Below, in pieces: positions 48,349 through 59,989 of a stretch of 64,000 bases of DNA. The notes beneath the pieces are model-generated. The model was not told the DNA's origin, made no database searches, and worked only from the letters and a program-made list of their open reading frames with translations. This DNA comes from Oasisia sp. SBJ-2009 (lineage: Eukaryota; Annelida; Polychaeta; Sabellida; Siboglinidae). Both the position numbers and the translations under genes were made by a program. The stretch is taken from positions 51,650,309-51,714,308 of the forward strand of contig OZ024861.1 of the NCBI GenBank assembly GCA_964017155.1. The letters run 5' to 3'. How positions within the stretch are numbered: the first letter of the stretch is position 1; each line of letters opens with the position of its first letter.

Positions 48349-49260
48349 AACTCGTATCATCATAATATGTCACATCACATTAGCTCATGGCACATGCAAA
48401 TTGTGCTTTCTTTTTGAACTACCTGGTCGTTAACATAGACTTCATCTTGTGGCTCTTTCAACACATCATGTCATGTTATACATTCTTCCCACACATTGTC
48501 ACATGACCTATTCCGTAGTCTCGTGAACTGATGTGACGGTGACAAAGTTGACCCAGACCCAATCTAGCGATACTTTATCAGACGACACAATCACCCCAAG
48601 CCTGGTGGGTTTGGTAAAAGTTGCACGTCTGTTTTTGGCAACCAGCAAGGCCGTGTTCTGCTTGGACAGGTCAGTTGTTGTCCAGTGTGGTGGCAGGTGA
48701 CCATTGTCATTGCGGTGTAAGCAGCAGTTCATTGTCACCTGGAGTAGATCTGTGTCTTTGTGACAGCAGTCGGTGGGTGTACATCATAGTTAGACAGTCG
48801 CAGTCCATTTAGGCTGGTTGTCTAGTTATGTGTGAAACAATTATGTGGCCATCATTGCCGCTTTGTTTTAATGCATAATTACTGTTTTATTTCATCTTGA
48901 AATGCATCTGTTGTCGTCAGCCAGGGTTTGGTGTATTTGTAATGTACATAGTTATTTATACTGACTTTCATCTGTGATATAAATGTTTTAAGGGTTTTGC
49001 TGTCTGTTTCCAAAAATATATTTATAATTTTCATTTATTTATAACCTGATAGTGAATTTAAGATATAGAATTTTGATATTGGCTTTGCTTATACGTAATA
49101 AAACACTGCAGTTTTATTAAAAAATTGTAGATTAGAATCTTTATATTTTAATGTCATAATTTGCATCATTGTAAAATATGTAGTTTACACAACTTTAATT
49201 TGATGATTTTATGTTTTTCTCATGTATAATGGTGATAACAATAAAAAATATTGTTCTAAG
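48122..49260 (+). other. AKIP1 3'UTR with two poly(A) signals
   Basis: After the 57-bp repeats, AT-rich sequence continues with AATAAA at 49097-49102 and 49240-49245. No other gene is visible between the stop codon and these signals. The UTR would be about 1.0 to 1.15 kb. Confidence 0.5.
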
Positions 49261-49428
49261 GGAATTATCTGTTTTCTGTGGCAGCACACCTAGAACATTC
49301 CTCGTTCCTGCCAGGTCTTAGCACTTTTGTGTTACAGGTACTCCCACCAGAGAGCAGCACTAATCGGTCCTCCCAGTCCAGATATAAAATATGTTACATG
49401 TCACTTGGATAAGAACAGTGTTATTGCT

Positions 49429-49725
49429 GTCTCATTAGAAGAGTGGTAGAGCGCCGGACTGTCATTCAAGGGGATGTTGGTTCAATCCCACCTACCGCCG
49501 TTTCAAAACTTAGGCAATTTCATTTACCCCACATTTGCCTGTGTCTTTCGGAAGAAGCACTGAAAGCCGGTGGTCCCTTCTATCTGGTGTCTATGCCAGG
49601 GGAAGTAAAAGATCCCACACAGGGGGTAAATGTGTAACCGGTAGTGGACTCACTAATTCTAGAGAACTCCTGCATTAGCCCAAGTTTGGGCTGTTTGGAG
49701 GAAACCACATAAGAACCATGGGTAT
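49429..49725 (+). mobile_element. tRNA-derived SINE
   Basis: A tRNA-like head (49429-49500) has an A-box-like TTAGAAGAGTGGTAGAGCG and a B-box GGTTCAATCCC, the two internal RNA polymerase III promoter elements. The body contains TGTCTTTCGGAAGAAGC, CCGGTGGTCCCTT and ATGCCAGGGGAAGTAAAAGA, which resemble the conserved central domain of invertebrate Meta-SINE/Nin-DC-type SINEs as I recall it. It is not a functional tRNA. Confidence 0.7.
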
Positions 49726-50039
49726 TATTTGTTATGTTCAATCACTTCTTTTGAATTATTAACTGGTGAGATGCCAAGACAAATACCTGGGTAGACAGAT
49801 GGTACGAATCAGCACTTTGGAGCATTTCTATGGAAACTTACGTTTCAATCTGCCACCTGTGAATCTTGATGAGACAGAGAGTGGATTATAATATTGAGTT
49901 TCCATTAAAATGCTCTAAAATAAGTGCTATTTCATACAGTTTATCAACATCTTGAAACACTTCCATATCAGCAATTGTGTCTACTTACCATTAGCTGCAT
50001 ATTTGTACTTAAGAAGTTATTTGTGGTGCCACCTGTTGG

Positions 50040-50160
50040 AGAAATGTGGAAGCAGTGGTTATCAGGAGGAAGACCAAGACTGTAATGGGAGACTGTGTGA
50101 AGAGAGACCTGGACGGATGGAAGAGGAATGGAGAATAAGATGAAATGATACAAGGAATTA
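50040..50160 (+). pseudogene. Short LINE-like C-terminal fragment
   Basis: The frame reads RRRPKTVMGDCVKRDLDGWK, similar in pattern to the GRPRxxWxxxVxxDL end of some LINE ORF2 proteins. It is too short for a family. Confidence 0.3.
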
Positions 50161-50877
50161 GACTGGCCATAACTGGGGAGTACGAGGACCTTGTGTGATT
50201 TTTGGTAGCCCTGTTTGTTGCTATAGAAAATAGTGCAAGGAAAGTGAGATGTAAAGAAAACTAACATGAGACTGGTCAGTCTCACACCGCATGGCAGGGG
50301 TTTAAGTATATAGTAGTTATCAAGTCTCCAGACAGTGCCACTGGGCACTGGTGATAACTGATGCCCTTGGCTTGGTCTGATACTGTGGCTGGGTGAATCA
50401 GACCCATCTGTCTCCGTTACCTGGAAACATCCTCTCCAGTCAGAATTGGTAACTGTTAGATTACGTCTAGTGTACAGCCGACACAAACACACACACATTG
50501 CCGAATTGACTGTACCTTGGCCCAGTGTCTGCTTGTGGGAGTTAGGGACACGCGTGTAACACTAGTCTAAATACATTAAATGTACACTGCCTGCCACGAA
50601 ACGTTCAATTTGAAACATGAATAGTAAAAGCCAGCTCTATGTTGACCAGGTCTGTCGCTATAGCTGGCGTGCACTATTCATATCCGACTTTTTTTTTTGG
50701 CTGGCAGTAGACTTTTGTAAGTGTTAAGAATGTCTTAATTATAAGCCTTTCCTCCCAGATATTTTGTATTGTGGTTGCCAGACGTCTTTCTTGGGTACAC
50801 CTGTGACATTTCGAAAGAAATATAACAGTATTTTTCAAAATGTCCTTCTGGCTGTGGGTTTCAACTGGTTTTAAAGT

Positions 50878-51117
50878 TCATAACAGATGACTGTTTACAG
50901 CAAGTGCTGTATCTTGCTTCATGCTACACAGGTCAGTTGCATTTTGAAAACTGCTCAAATTGTCTTCATAACAAACATCAAGTACATGTCCTAGTCCTAT
51001 GAGTACTTCAGGAAACTTGTCTATAATATTTCTATTTATAGAATGAACATCAACATCATCATTGTCATTGTATGCAAGTTTAATTTCCTTAAACATAGTA
51101 CTATTATTCAGTGGCAA
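50878..51117 (-). pseudogene. Possible gypsy pol fragment
   Basis: IIDKFPEVLIGLGHV and the following residues resemble the stretch before the RT of gypsy pol (FxxVFxGLG). About 80 residues without the RT motifs; tentative. Confidence 0.35.
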
Positions 51118-51119
51118 AC

Positions 51120-52940
51120 ATAGCCTTTGTCATGAAGTGACCTGGTGAGACAGCAGGCTTACCGCCAGTAAACATCACACGCAAAGCGAGCGCGAGACCT
51201 CCACACTTGTTGCTGCCTGCAGTAGTTGAGAAACAACTTTACCAAAACTACTGATGCCCCCATCAGATTAACATTATCTTTATGTGGATGTTTAATTTTT
51301 TATGAATGGCTTTAAGCTTTGAATTGTTGAATTTGGACTTCAAGTTCCTTTTCACTGGCAGCCAGCTGATTTGGTTAAACACGATTACATAAACCAGACA
51401 AGTGGTCATCTATAGACACACATATAGACGTCTACAGACAAACCCTGGTGAAAGGTTCAGAGGATCATTGCACTAATGCTGAGAAATCTTAAACCCAATT
51501 TTGCATGTTAAGATCAAACTTGATCCTTAACAGTGATCTTGAATACCTGAACATTGCCGACACCACGACCCACCAGCGCCACTGGTGTGTCGTGGAAATA
51601 GTGTCCTTAGTAACACGGAAATAGATATTTGCATTTTGAAAACTCGTTTAATTCATGTAAGAACAGAATTTGTTTAATGATAGATTTATGTTCACTCCTT
51701 ATCTTAGTGACACAGTCCCCAGATTATAAATTTAATGAGCTACAACAACAAAAGTAGTCAGAAGTGACCTTAGAAAACATCTGAACATGTACAGATGTTT
51801 GTACAGAATCAAACAGATGCACACAGATACTGTTTTGTTGTTCCTGTATGTTCTTAACAACACTTTTGTAGATTGATTTTTTTTTAGTTTCATGGCAGCA
51901 ACAAATGTGTGAGGTCCCATGGCAACAACAAGATGGCAATAGGTCGCTTTCTATAAACATGATGTAAGCTATGACTGTCTTGTGTATCCTAGTACTGTAT
52001 GTTTATATCACAGCATGCTCATTTGACAAAGCTTCATCAGAGATCAATCATAACATATTCCACGATACAGTCCTCTTTTGCACGATACAACTTCATATAA
52101 TATAATATAATACACAACGGTCTCCTCACCTCCAAAGCCAGGCTCGGTCAGTTCTGTACACTACTGCCATCTAGTGACTGCCGGCTATACTACAGTCGTA
52201 CCCCAATACTGAGCCAGCTGTTCAACTAAAAGCAACAAAAATTCCCCCAGACGCAGATAATTTGTCACACACCCGAAATCTGTCAGCACCCTTCCACACC
52301 GTTCAAAAGCAAAACCCAGCAGGTAATTATAAAAAGCAGCATTGGAGAATGTCAACCGAAACAGAGAAATAAACCGAAAAGAAAACATAAACGGAGACAG
52401 CCAAGGTGAACTAACTGGACTTACCCCTGAACTCTGAACTCTGTGAACTCAGCAAATTACACACCATTAAAACAGACACCTTCGTCTGGCTGGGCGAATG
52501 TTTGACCAACTCACAACTGTGGATTGAGCATGGAGTGACATTAACTTGTAGATTTGAAAACTGTCAAGAAGACACAATTGCAGTCTTCAAAACACGAAAT
52601 GATTCACGTAAACGAAAACATGACGCAGTCACCTGACACGATGGTGTTAGTGTCAGCGAGTCATGTCAATCAAGGTCATGACGTCTGTGTCAATGTCATG
52701 TCACTGGTACATAACAATGTTATATAACGGAAATACCAGTGTGCAATATTACAAGGTACACTACCAGTGTCGTCCTGACACGTCACAGTTATAACTTGAT
52801 ACTCGTGACAGACAGACCAACTGATGTGTCATCACTGTCACCAAGATATGACTCATGTATGACTTCATCCACTAGGAAAGCATCTCCTGTATGCCACTAG
52901 ATCGTGGCTGACAAAGTCACAACCGTCGTGACCTAATTCA
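51120..52940. other. Intergenic stretch downstream of PAWR-like gene, no gene seen
   Basis: Non-coding sequence, likely including the 3'UTR of the minus-strand PAWR-like gene. A CTCF-like TGCCATCTAGTGA lies at 52165-52177. Confidence 0.4.
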
Positions 52941-52949
52941 ACACACAAC

Positions 52950-53200
52950 ATGACCACAGATTCTGATTATGACTCAATGTGTGACTTGCGACAGACACTG
53001 TGACCAGAGACATGATTTGAGACTTTCACTGTAACTCAAGCCATGACTGAAGACTGTTATTGTGACTCAAGGTGTGACTCGACAGTGTCATTGTGACTCG
53101 AGACTGTCACTGTAACCCGAGATGTGACTCGAGATTGTCAGCGTGATCCAAGACATGACTTGAGACTGTTATTGTGACCCGAGACATGACGCGAGACTGT
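52950..53200. repeat. Imperfect ~33-bp tandem repeat
   Basis: Units like TGTGACTCGAGACTGTCA with variants of TTGTGACCCGAGAC are repeated about seven times, ending at the stop codon of the PAWR-like gene. The last coding codons (GGG TCA CAA TGA) appear to be part of the array. Confidence 0.75.
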
Positions 53201-55396
53201 CATTGTGACCCGAGACGAGACATTGCTCGCAGTAGGATGAGGTTCTCTTCGTGTAGTTCCTTGTTCTCCAGCTCCATCGTGTCCAGGTCCTGCGGCAGAC
53301 ACAACTCTGTCAAAGTCTCAACTAATACACACACAACATTCGTCAAGTTTCTTTAGTGATCTGTACTAAATGAATCAGCTTTTTAACTTAATCATATAAA
53401 CCAGTAACATAAAGTTCCTTACTATATAGTCTATTGTCAAATTTTGTTTGTGTTTCACAGATCTTGGCTACATGCATCTTTGAAGTTCTTTTAATAATAT
53501 ATATTTTTACAATGTATATGTTCTTACAGTAAAAATATGCTTGATGCCCACACTATCAAATTATCAGCCACTACACTGTCAAATAAAAATGAGTTATGGA
53601 GTTAGAGTATTTGTAAATATCTTGTATGTTCAAATAGGAATGAACATTCAAGCAGGATTTAAAATAAAACCAAACGAACTTCAAATGGAGAGAAATATTA
53701 AAAACAACATTTTGTCATGCGTTTAGTCACACACAAACGATAGCATGCTTGGGACGATGTTGATATTTCTTTACGTCACGAAATACTAAGACAAAATGTG
53801 CTGTTTTACAGAACTCAATAAAACAGAATCAAACCAAAATACAAATCAAACAGCAAAGCTGGATGTTTCTCAGCTACAGAAACCAAAAATAAGCACACAT
53901 TGCACACAACAAATAACATGCCGAGAACTGCATTTACCACGTCAACTTTCCGCGCATAATTAATGTTGATTCTGTAAATGGTAGAGAAGTGAATATTAGT
54001 TATCTCAAACTATTTCTCCCCTCGTATCTTGTGGCATGTATTACCTTCCAACTTGGCACACTTGTCGAGATGGAAAATTTGCCAATACGAAGATGTTGCA
54101 ATAGTACAGTGTAAATGTACATTACCAAAGGGATGTGAACAACTACAATGATTATTTAATTTTACTCTGCAATGTAAATCAATTTTATTACTGAAATTAT
54201 TTAATTTAAATATAGTTTCTTATCGTTTACTGCAACAACACAGTAGAACACATTTCATAGTTTCCATGTGATTTAACTACTTCTTAAAGGGACATGTATA
54301 AACAGCTATACAGAATCATAATATTGCCATAAAAACATGTAGTGCAATTAGCTCTATAGATATATCATTGATCGTCAATGCAAAATATCCTACTGAAATT
54401 TTAACTGATGCCAGATTGCATGTTTTATCCAAGTCATGACTATAACTGCATATTGGGAGAGTTTAGCAAGAAATTTCATTGGGAGACTTGCTAATGTTAA
54501 ATCACAGGTAAATTACTAGAAACAGGAAACACAACTTCACTATATACCCTGGGTACATCCCTTTGTGGACATTATTTAAAATTATGATTCTAGACTTCAT
54601 TGTACATTGCACAGTCCAGTAAAACACCGGTCCTCAAACTGGGGGTCACGACCTTTGGAGGCCACTGGGCAGTTTTAAAAGGTATGACATGTTACCATTT
54701 CTCAGGTACACCGGCCTCAGTCAAGATGGTTTCTTACAAAGACTGTCTTATGATAACTGGATACTGGTACGTGAAGACCAGGAACAACTGCAGTAAAGGT
54801 GAAAGGTTTACGCAGGGTCTGAAGATTCACCTTATTCAAAAGTGCCACTTCATTTTCTAGTTGTGCGATCTTCTTGTCTCGAGCCTCCAGAATCTCCCTC
54901 AGTCTCCTCGTCTCCTCTCGCTCCTGCTCCAGTTGCTGTCGACAGAGAGCATCATGGGTAATTTAATAGTAACCACCATTTTGTCACTCCCATAATCTAA
55001 CCGCCTAAGTATTTTTTGTTAGACCAATCTTACATTTCTTCCCTAAATTACCTTGGTAAAACTACTGAAATCATTACCTGCATTTTCATTGGCATTTTAT
55101 TTTCTGTGAATGATTTCATAAATGTAATGTGGTGTAGGTTTGAGTCCGTTTTGTGTTTTTCTCAATACATGTATTTCAACACGAGTTAGGAAATAATTTT
55201 GAGGGTGACTAATTATAGAACACGGTCTGGATAAAAGACCTGGTCAAAAGTGTCGAGAGTACTCCTGAAAGTACAGTAAAGTAAAAAAAGTACACATTAA
55301 ATGACCTCAAGCATATTAAATGGAGAGGTAAAAGAAAATTATGATTTATAAGTAGAATATATAAACATTAGTTAGATAAACTCAAGCAAAATGTCG

Positions 55397-55470
<74 letters not shown>

Positions 55471-58116
55471 CATTACAAGAATAAGTGAATCAATTGAGTT
55501 CAGTTCTAAAAATAGATAATGTAATAAAATAAATAACGTTGAAAAACAATTGCTATAAATCAAATATGCCATAGAACATAAAGGACATCATTTAAAGATA
55601 CCTTAATATGTTGTGACATACTTGGACATCACAGGTACGTCAAGGTGTTACACATGGACATCACAGATACCTTCAGGTGTTACACATGGACATCACAGAT
55701 ACCTTCAGGTGTTACACAAGGACATCACAGATACCTTCAGATGTTACACATGGACATCACAGATACCTTCAGGTGTTACACATGGACATCACAGGTACCT
55801 TCAGATGTTACACAAGGACATCACAGATACCTTCAGGTGTTACACATGGACATCACAGGTACCTTCAGGTGTTATACATGGACATCACAGATGCCTTCAG
55901 GTGTTACACATGGACATCACAGATACCTTCAGGTGTTATACATGGACATCACAGATACCTTCAGATGTTATACATGGACATCACAGATACCTTCAGATGT
56001 TATACATGGACATCACAGATACCTTCAGGTGTTACACATGGACATCACAGATGCCTTCAGGTGTTACACAAGGACATCACAGATACCTTCAGGTGTTACA
56101 CAAGGACATCACAGATACCTTCAGGTGTTACACAAGGACATCACAGATACCTTCAGGTGTTACACATGGACATCACAGATACCTTCAGGTGTTACACATG
56201 GACATCACAGATACCTTCAGGTGTTACACAAGGACATCACAGATACCTTCAGGTGTTACACAAGGACATCACAGATACCTTCAGGTGTTACACAAGGACA
56301 TCACAGATACCTTCAGGTGTTACACATGGACATCACAGATACCTTCAGGTATTACACAAGGACATCACAGATACCTTCAGATGTTATACATGGACATCAC
56401 AGACACCTTCAGATGTTATACATGGACATCACAGGTACCTTCAGGTGTTACACATGGACATCACAGATACCTTCAGGTGTTACACATGGACATCACAGAT
56501 ACCTTCAGATGTTATACATGGACATCACAGGTACCTTCAGGTGTTACACATGGACATCACAGGTACCTTCAGGTGTTACACATGGACATCACAGATACCT
56601 TCAGGTGTTACACATGGACATCACAGATACCTTCAGGTGTTATACATGGACATCACAGATACCTTCAGATGTTATACATGGACATCACAGATACCTTCAG
56701 ATGTTATACATGGACATCACAGACACCTTCAGATGTTATACATGGACATCACAGGTACCTTCAGGTGTTACACATGGACATCACAGGTACCTTCAGGTGT
56801 TACACATGGACATCACAGATACCTTCAGGTGTTACACATGGACATCACAGATACCTTCAGGTGTTACACCGGTTCTGAACATAACGTTCACAAGTCACTA
56901 CTACTACTAATAATAAGGTAACTTCTATTGTGCATAAATCCTTGGAAACCAAGTTCAGAGCCACATTACAACAAAAGGGTTATTAAATCTCAGATGGAGT
57001 CAGTAACCAACATAAGCAACATTCCAGTTCTCAATGATTGCTTTGATACACCAGGGAGCTATGGTGGATAAACAGGGTTATAAAGATGTTTTTAAATGGC
57101 GGTGGTACTGTGTAATAATTTCAAAAAACGACATGATAATAAGAGGAAGCATATTCCAAAGTGTCAACCGAGCAACAATTCCTCCGAATAAACAAACGCT
57201 GGCTCCAACCAACCTGAGCAAGGTGGATATTTTTCGTCACGAGTCCGACCTCATTCCTGTTTGCGGGCGCGTCCGATCGTAACCGCTCACTGCGAGTGTC
57301 CTTTGTGTTTGCACTTTGTCTAAACACCTCCTGTGCTGCCGTGTGTCCATGCACCCCACCCCCCAGCGGCCTGGGGCGGCCCACATCACCCTGAGGGTGG
57401 ATACCAAACCGCGAAGCGTACAGTGACCGTCCTCGTATTTCCTCCCGTCCCTGCGCCAGCCCACTCCGTGGTTTAGTCGTCTCGGGCGGTGAAGTACACG
57501 AACCAAACTTGTGTGCTGAGGACGATGAGGATGATGACGATGACTGGCCGATGATGGTTAAATTAGTCTCTGATTGGCTGACTGTACTGTCGTAGTCTTG
57601 ATTGTCTTCAAGGTCAGCTTCAAGGTCAGACGGGCTGCAACGTGGAAAATGGGATAGTTTTATTTACATTTGTGTGGAAAGATCTGTATATCTTTAGTCG
57701 TTATTGACAGGAGAATAAAAAATGAGTGAATAATTGAGTAACTTTACAGAATGACTGAATGTGCTTAGAGAATAAAAGATGAGTGAATTAGTTGAGTAAC
57801 TTTATAGAATAACTGAATGTGCAGAGAGAATAAAAGATGAGTGAATTAGTCGAGTAACTTTACAGAAAGACTGAATGTGCCTAGAGAATAAAAGATGAGT
57901 GAATTAGTCGAGTAACTTTACAGAATGATTGAATGTGCCAAGTGAATAAAAGATGAGTGAATTAGTCGAGTAACTTTACAGAAAGACTGAATGTGCCGAG
58001 AGAATAAAAGATGAATAGTCTGGCTGTCAGGCGTCATGTCCAGATTACAGTGCAGGGAAAATAAACACCAATTACCTCTTGTTTCTGACACTCCTGGCAA
58101 CGAAGGAATTCCTCGC
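53200..58116 (-). CDS. PAWR: PAWR/Par-4-like leucine-zipper protein, 3' four exons
   Basis: Par-4 is a pro-apoptotic regulator that acts through a C-terminal coiled coil. Exons 58116-58076, 57634-57214, 54935-54831 and 53289-53200 on the minus strand have GT/AG borders with phases 2, 0, 0 and encode 218 residues before TGA at 53202-53200. The last two form a leucine zipper: LREILEARDKKIAQLENEV, ALLNKDLDTMELENKEL and EENLILLRAMSRL match the human Par-4 C-terminal pattern (LLNRDLDDIEDENEQL). Exon 2 of this set is Ser-rich (IIGQSSSSS, SSSAHKF) with basic patches. The 5' exons with the start codon and any SAC-type region are not seen, so the assignment rests on the zipper. The 41-bp exon (RNSFVARSV) is less certain. 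A 32-bp minisatellite fills the intron at 55.6-56.9 kb. Confidence 0.72.
54613..54680 (+). mobile_element. Possible hAT-type terminal remnant
   Basis: CCGGTCCTCAAACTGGGGG and TCACGACCTTTGGAGG resemble the ends of hAT/Charlie-like non-autonomous elements. No partner end found. Confidence 0.3.
55404..55468. repeat. (TA)n(TG)n microsatellite
   Basis: TA then TG runs, in the PAWR-like intron about 150 bases before the minisatellite. Confidence 0.95.
55624..56868. repeat. 32-bp minisatellite, ~39 units
   Basis: Unit TTACACATGGACATCACAG then ATACCTTCAGGTG, 32 bp, with variants ACACAAGG, TATACATGG and AGGTACCTT. It is open in all three plus-strand frames for the same arithmetic reason as the array at 12997, so the 414-421 residue ORFs are not genes. 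It lies in an intron of the PAWR-like gene. Confidence 0.95.
57712..58020. repeat. 58-bp tandem repeat, ~5 units
   Basis: Unit AATAAAAGATGAGTGAATTA then GTCGAGTAACTTTACAG and a variable GAATGTGC end. Located in the intron between the 41-bp and the 421-bp exon of the PAWR-like gene. Confidence 0.9.
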
Positions 58117-58202
58117 CTGCAATGAAAGACAAATAGTTTATATATAGTTTGATATATTACTTACTTTACAAGTATAGTTAAACATGTATTTCATACAATT
58201 AA

Positions 58203-58277
58203 ACCAGCCAGCCAGCCAGCCAGCCAGCTAGCGGGCCAGCCAGCCAGCCAGCCAGCCAGCCAACCAACCATCCAACC
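58203..58277. repeat. (CCAG)n(CCAA)n microsatellite
   Basis: Tetranucleotide array; the reverse-orientation relative of 16451-16620. Confidence 0.95.
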
Positions 58278-58279
58278 AA

Positions 58280-59260
58280 CGTCTTTGTATCATATATAAC
58301 GCATGATGAAGGACTACATCACACTGATAGTGTTCCACCTTTCTTTAGCAAACACTTCCTTTGATAGTAACAAGGCAGTATGTTGTGTGTGTTTCCGTCA
58401 GTCAGCCAGCTGTCAGTTGAAACAGTCGCTTTGATGTGTGTTATTTGTGTACAACCAGAAGGTCAACGCCCTTGCAGCGCGGCTGTTGTTTTGACTGTGG
58501 CCACCAGGGTATAGCAACGAGTTAATGCAGCGATAAATGACATGTTTACCGATACCACTTGATGCCAGGCGGGCGGGGGCTGGTGTTAGTTCCTTAGTTG
58601 ACCACCGAGTGGCAGCACTGACACACTACACTCCCTGTCCGTCTCTTTCTCAACAATTACGTCTGACCTGTCAATGTGATTGTCAAATAACCATAAATAT
58701 TATAATTTATAATATTTAATATAATAACAAATACTGTTTATAATATAAACAGTATATTTGTTCTTATATGTTGACTTCCATACAAGTTTATTATAATGTT
58801 TAATTTGTATGCATGATACATGGATAGTATGATGTTATTGGTTCAGCTATATTTATTACCTAGATATCAACTTTTATTTCACAGTAAGAATACACCCATT
58901 TTTTGTGATCACACATATAATACATTATAATTATCAAAGCAATGGGTAATCTCTCTAAACCATAATTATTATTATGAAGAATATAAAACATTTGATCTAT
59001 CATAAAATGCCATTTACGGCACAAACAAAAGCAGATTCACAATAATTTGCATTATTGTAAGTTCCCTCAAGATGAACTTACTTTGTCAGTGAATTTATCC
59101 CATGGAATACGAGCTAATAAAACATTTGCTAACGTCTAATTAAGTAAATGTTATCTGGCTTGAAGAAAACTCATACAGACTGATCAAATTATATACATAT
59201 GTAGTCTGTTCAGGCGAGTGAACTAAGGCAATGGCCGTCCACAAAATTTCGCGATCCTTA
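58280..59260. other. Non-coding stretch upstream of PAWR-like exons
   Basis: No exon recognised. A CTCF-like CCACCGAGTGGCAGCA is at 58603-58618. Confidence 0.4.
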
Positions 59261-59261
59261 A

Positions 59262-59336
59262 AATGACAAGCAGGTTTGAGCCTGGGTCTCTCAGATGAGA
59301 GCCTGATGGTCTAACCACTGTGATACAGAGCCCTAC
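59262..59336 (-). mobile_element. tRNA-like head of a SINE
   Basis: On the minus strand the sequence GGGCTCTGTATCACAGTGG, then TTAGACC and B-box-like GGCTCAAACCT has tRNA-like spacing, but mispaired stems argue against a functional tRNA gene. A short body follows towards 59190. Confidence 0.55.
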
Positions 59337-59756
59337 TGCTAACTGAAATACACATGTAACTGGCTGGGTTATGTTTCACTTGTCCTGATACGAGGGCAGA
59401 AATGTAGCTGATGTGTTCTGTGTTCGTGACAGGTGATCACATGTAATTATAATTACTCAACACCTGCGAATGTCACACTGAAAGCCACCTAAAGCTGCAC
59501 TGTCTAAATACACCAAGCTTCTGTTACAACTGACGGCCACATACGCTAATGAGAACTGTATTGTTTCTATCGAGAAGCTGATGTGATGTGCCAGGAAAGC
59601 ACTGATGTAATGGGTTTCCAACTTTCCACAGACAGCGGCATGCCAATATGAACACTGTCACCATACACCAACTGACACTGTCAGTGTCAGTTGGACTGTG
59701 TCACAAAGTGGCGGTCTGTGCCCACAGCACATATCCCTGCAGAAGTCTGGCCTCTC

Positions 59757-59850
59757 TTCACCTTACACCTCCACTCTCACCTTACACCTCCACTTTCACC
59801 TTACACCTCCACTCTCACCTTACACCTCCACTTTCACCTTACACCTCCAT
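59757..59850. repeat. 19-bp minisatellite
   Basis: CTTACACCTCCACTCTCAC, about five units with a C/T variant. Confidence 0.9.
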
Positions 59851-59917
59851 CAACATGAACAGTGATGGACTGTCCCTAGTCATATGTTCAGTAATAGTGC
59901 TGGCCTGTCCCCATAAT

Positions 59918-59974
59918 ATTCTATTTTACGTAGAATTATGAGATGCCATCTCATAATTCTATGTAAAATAGAAT
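59918..59974. repeat. 28-bp hairpin flanked by a 14-bp direct repeat
   Basis: Left arm 59918-59945 and right arm 59947-59974 pair with one mismatch over a single-base loop. TGGCCTGTCCCCAT occurs on both sides, at about 59901 and 59976. Confidence 0.9.
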
Positions 59975-59989
59975 GTGGCCTGTCCCCAT

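Noticed and set aside
48043..48417. 124-residue ORF with SCHSHPAWTDGQPRL repeats
   Set aside because: It is the out-of-frame reading of the 57-bp repeat at the AKIP1 3' end; the phased exon chain gives the other frame and a stop at 48121.
49429..49500. Functional tRNA gene
   Set aside because: A and B boxes are present but the cloverleaf is degenerate and it continues into a SINE body.
55613..56921. Three overlapping plus-strand ORFs of 414-421 residues
   Set aside because: Same explanation: a 32-bp minisatellite inside an intron of the PAWR-like gene.
58076..58116. Alternative frame EEFLRCQECQKQE for the 41-bp exon
   Set aside because: It looks zinc-finger-like but would join the next exon in a frame with an immediate stop (CCC GTC TGA).
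59262..59336. Functional tRNA gene on the minus strand
   Set aside because: B box is altered and the stems do not pair; best read as a SINE head.
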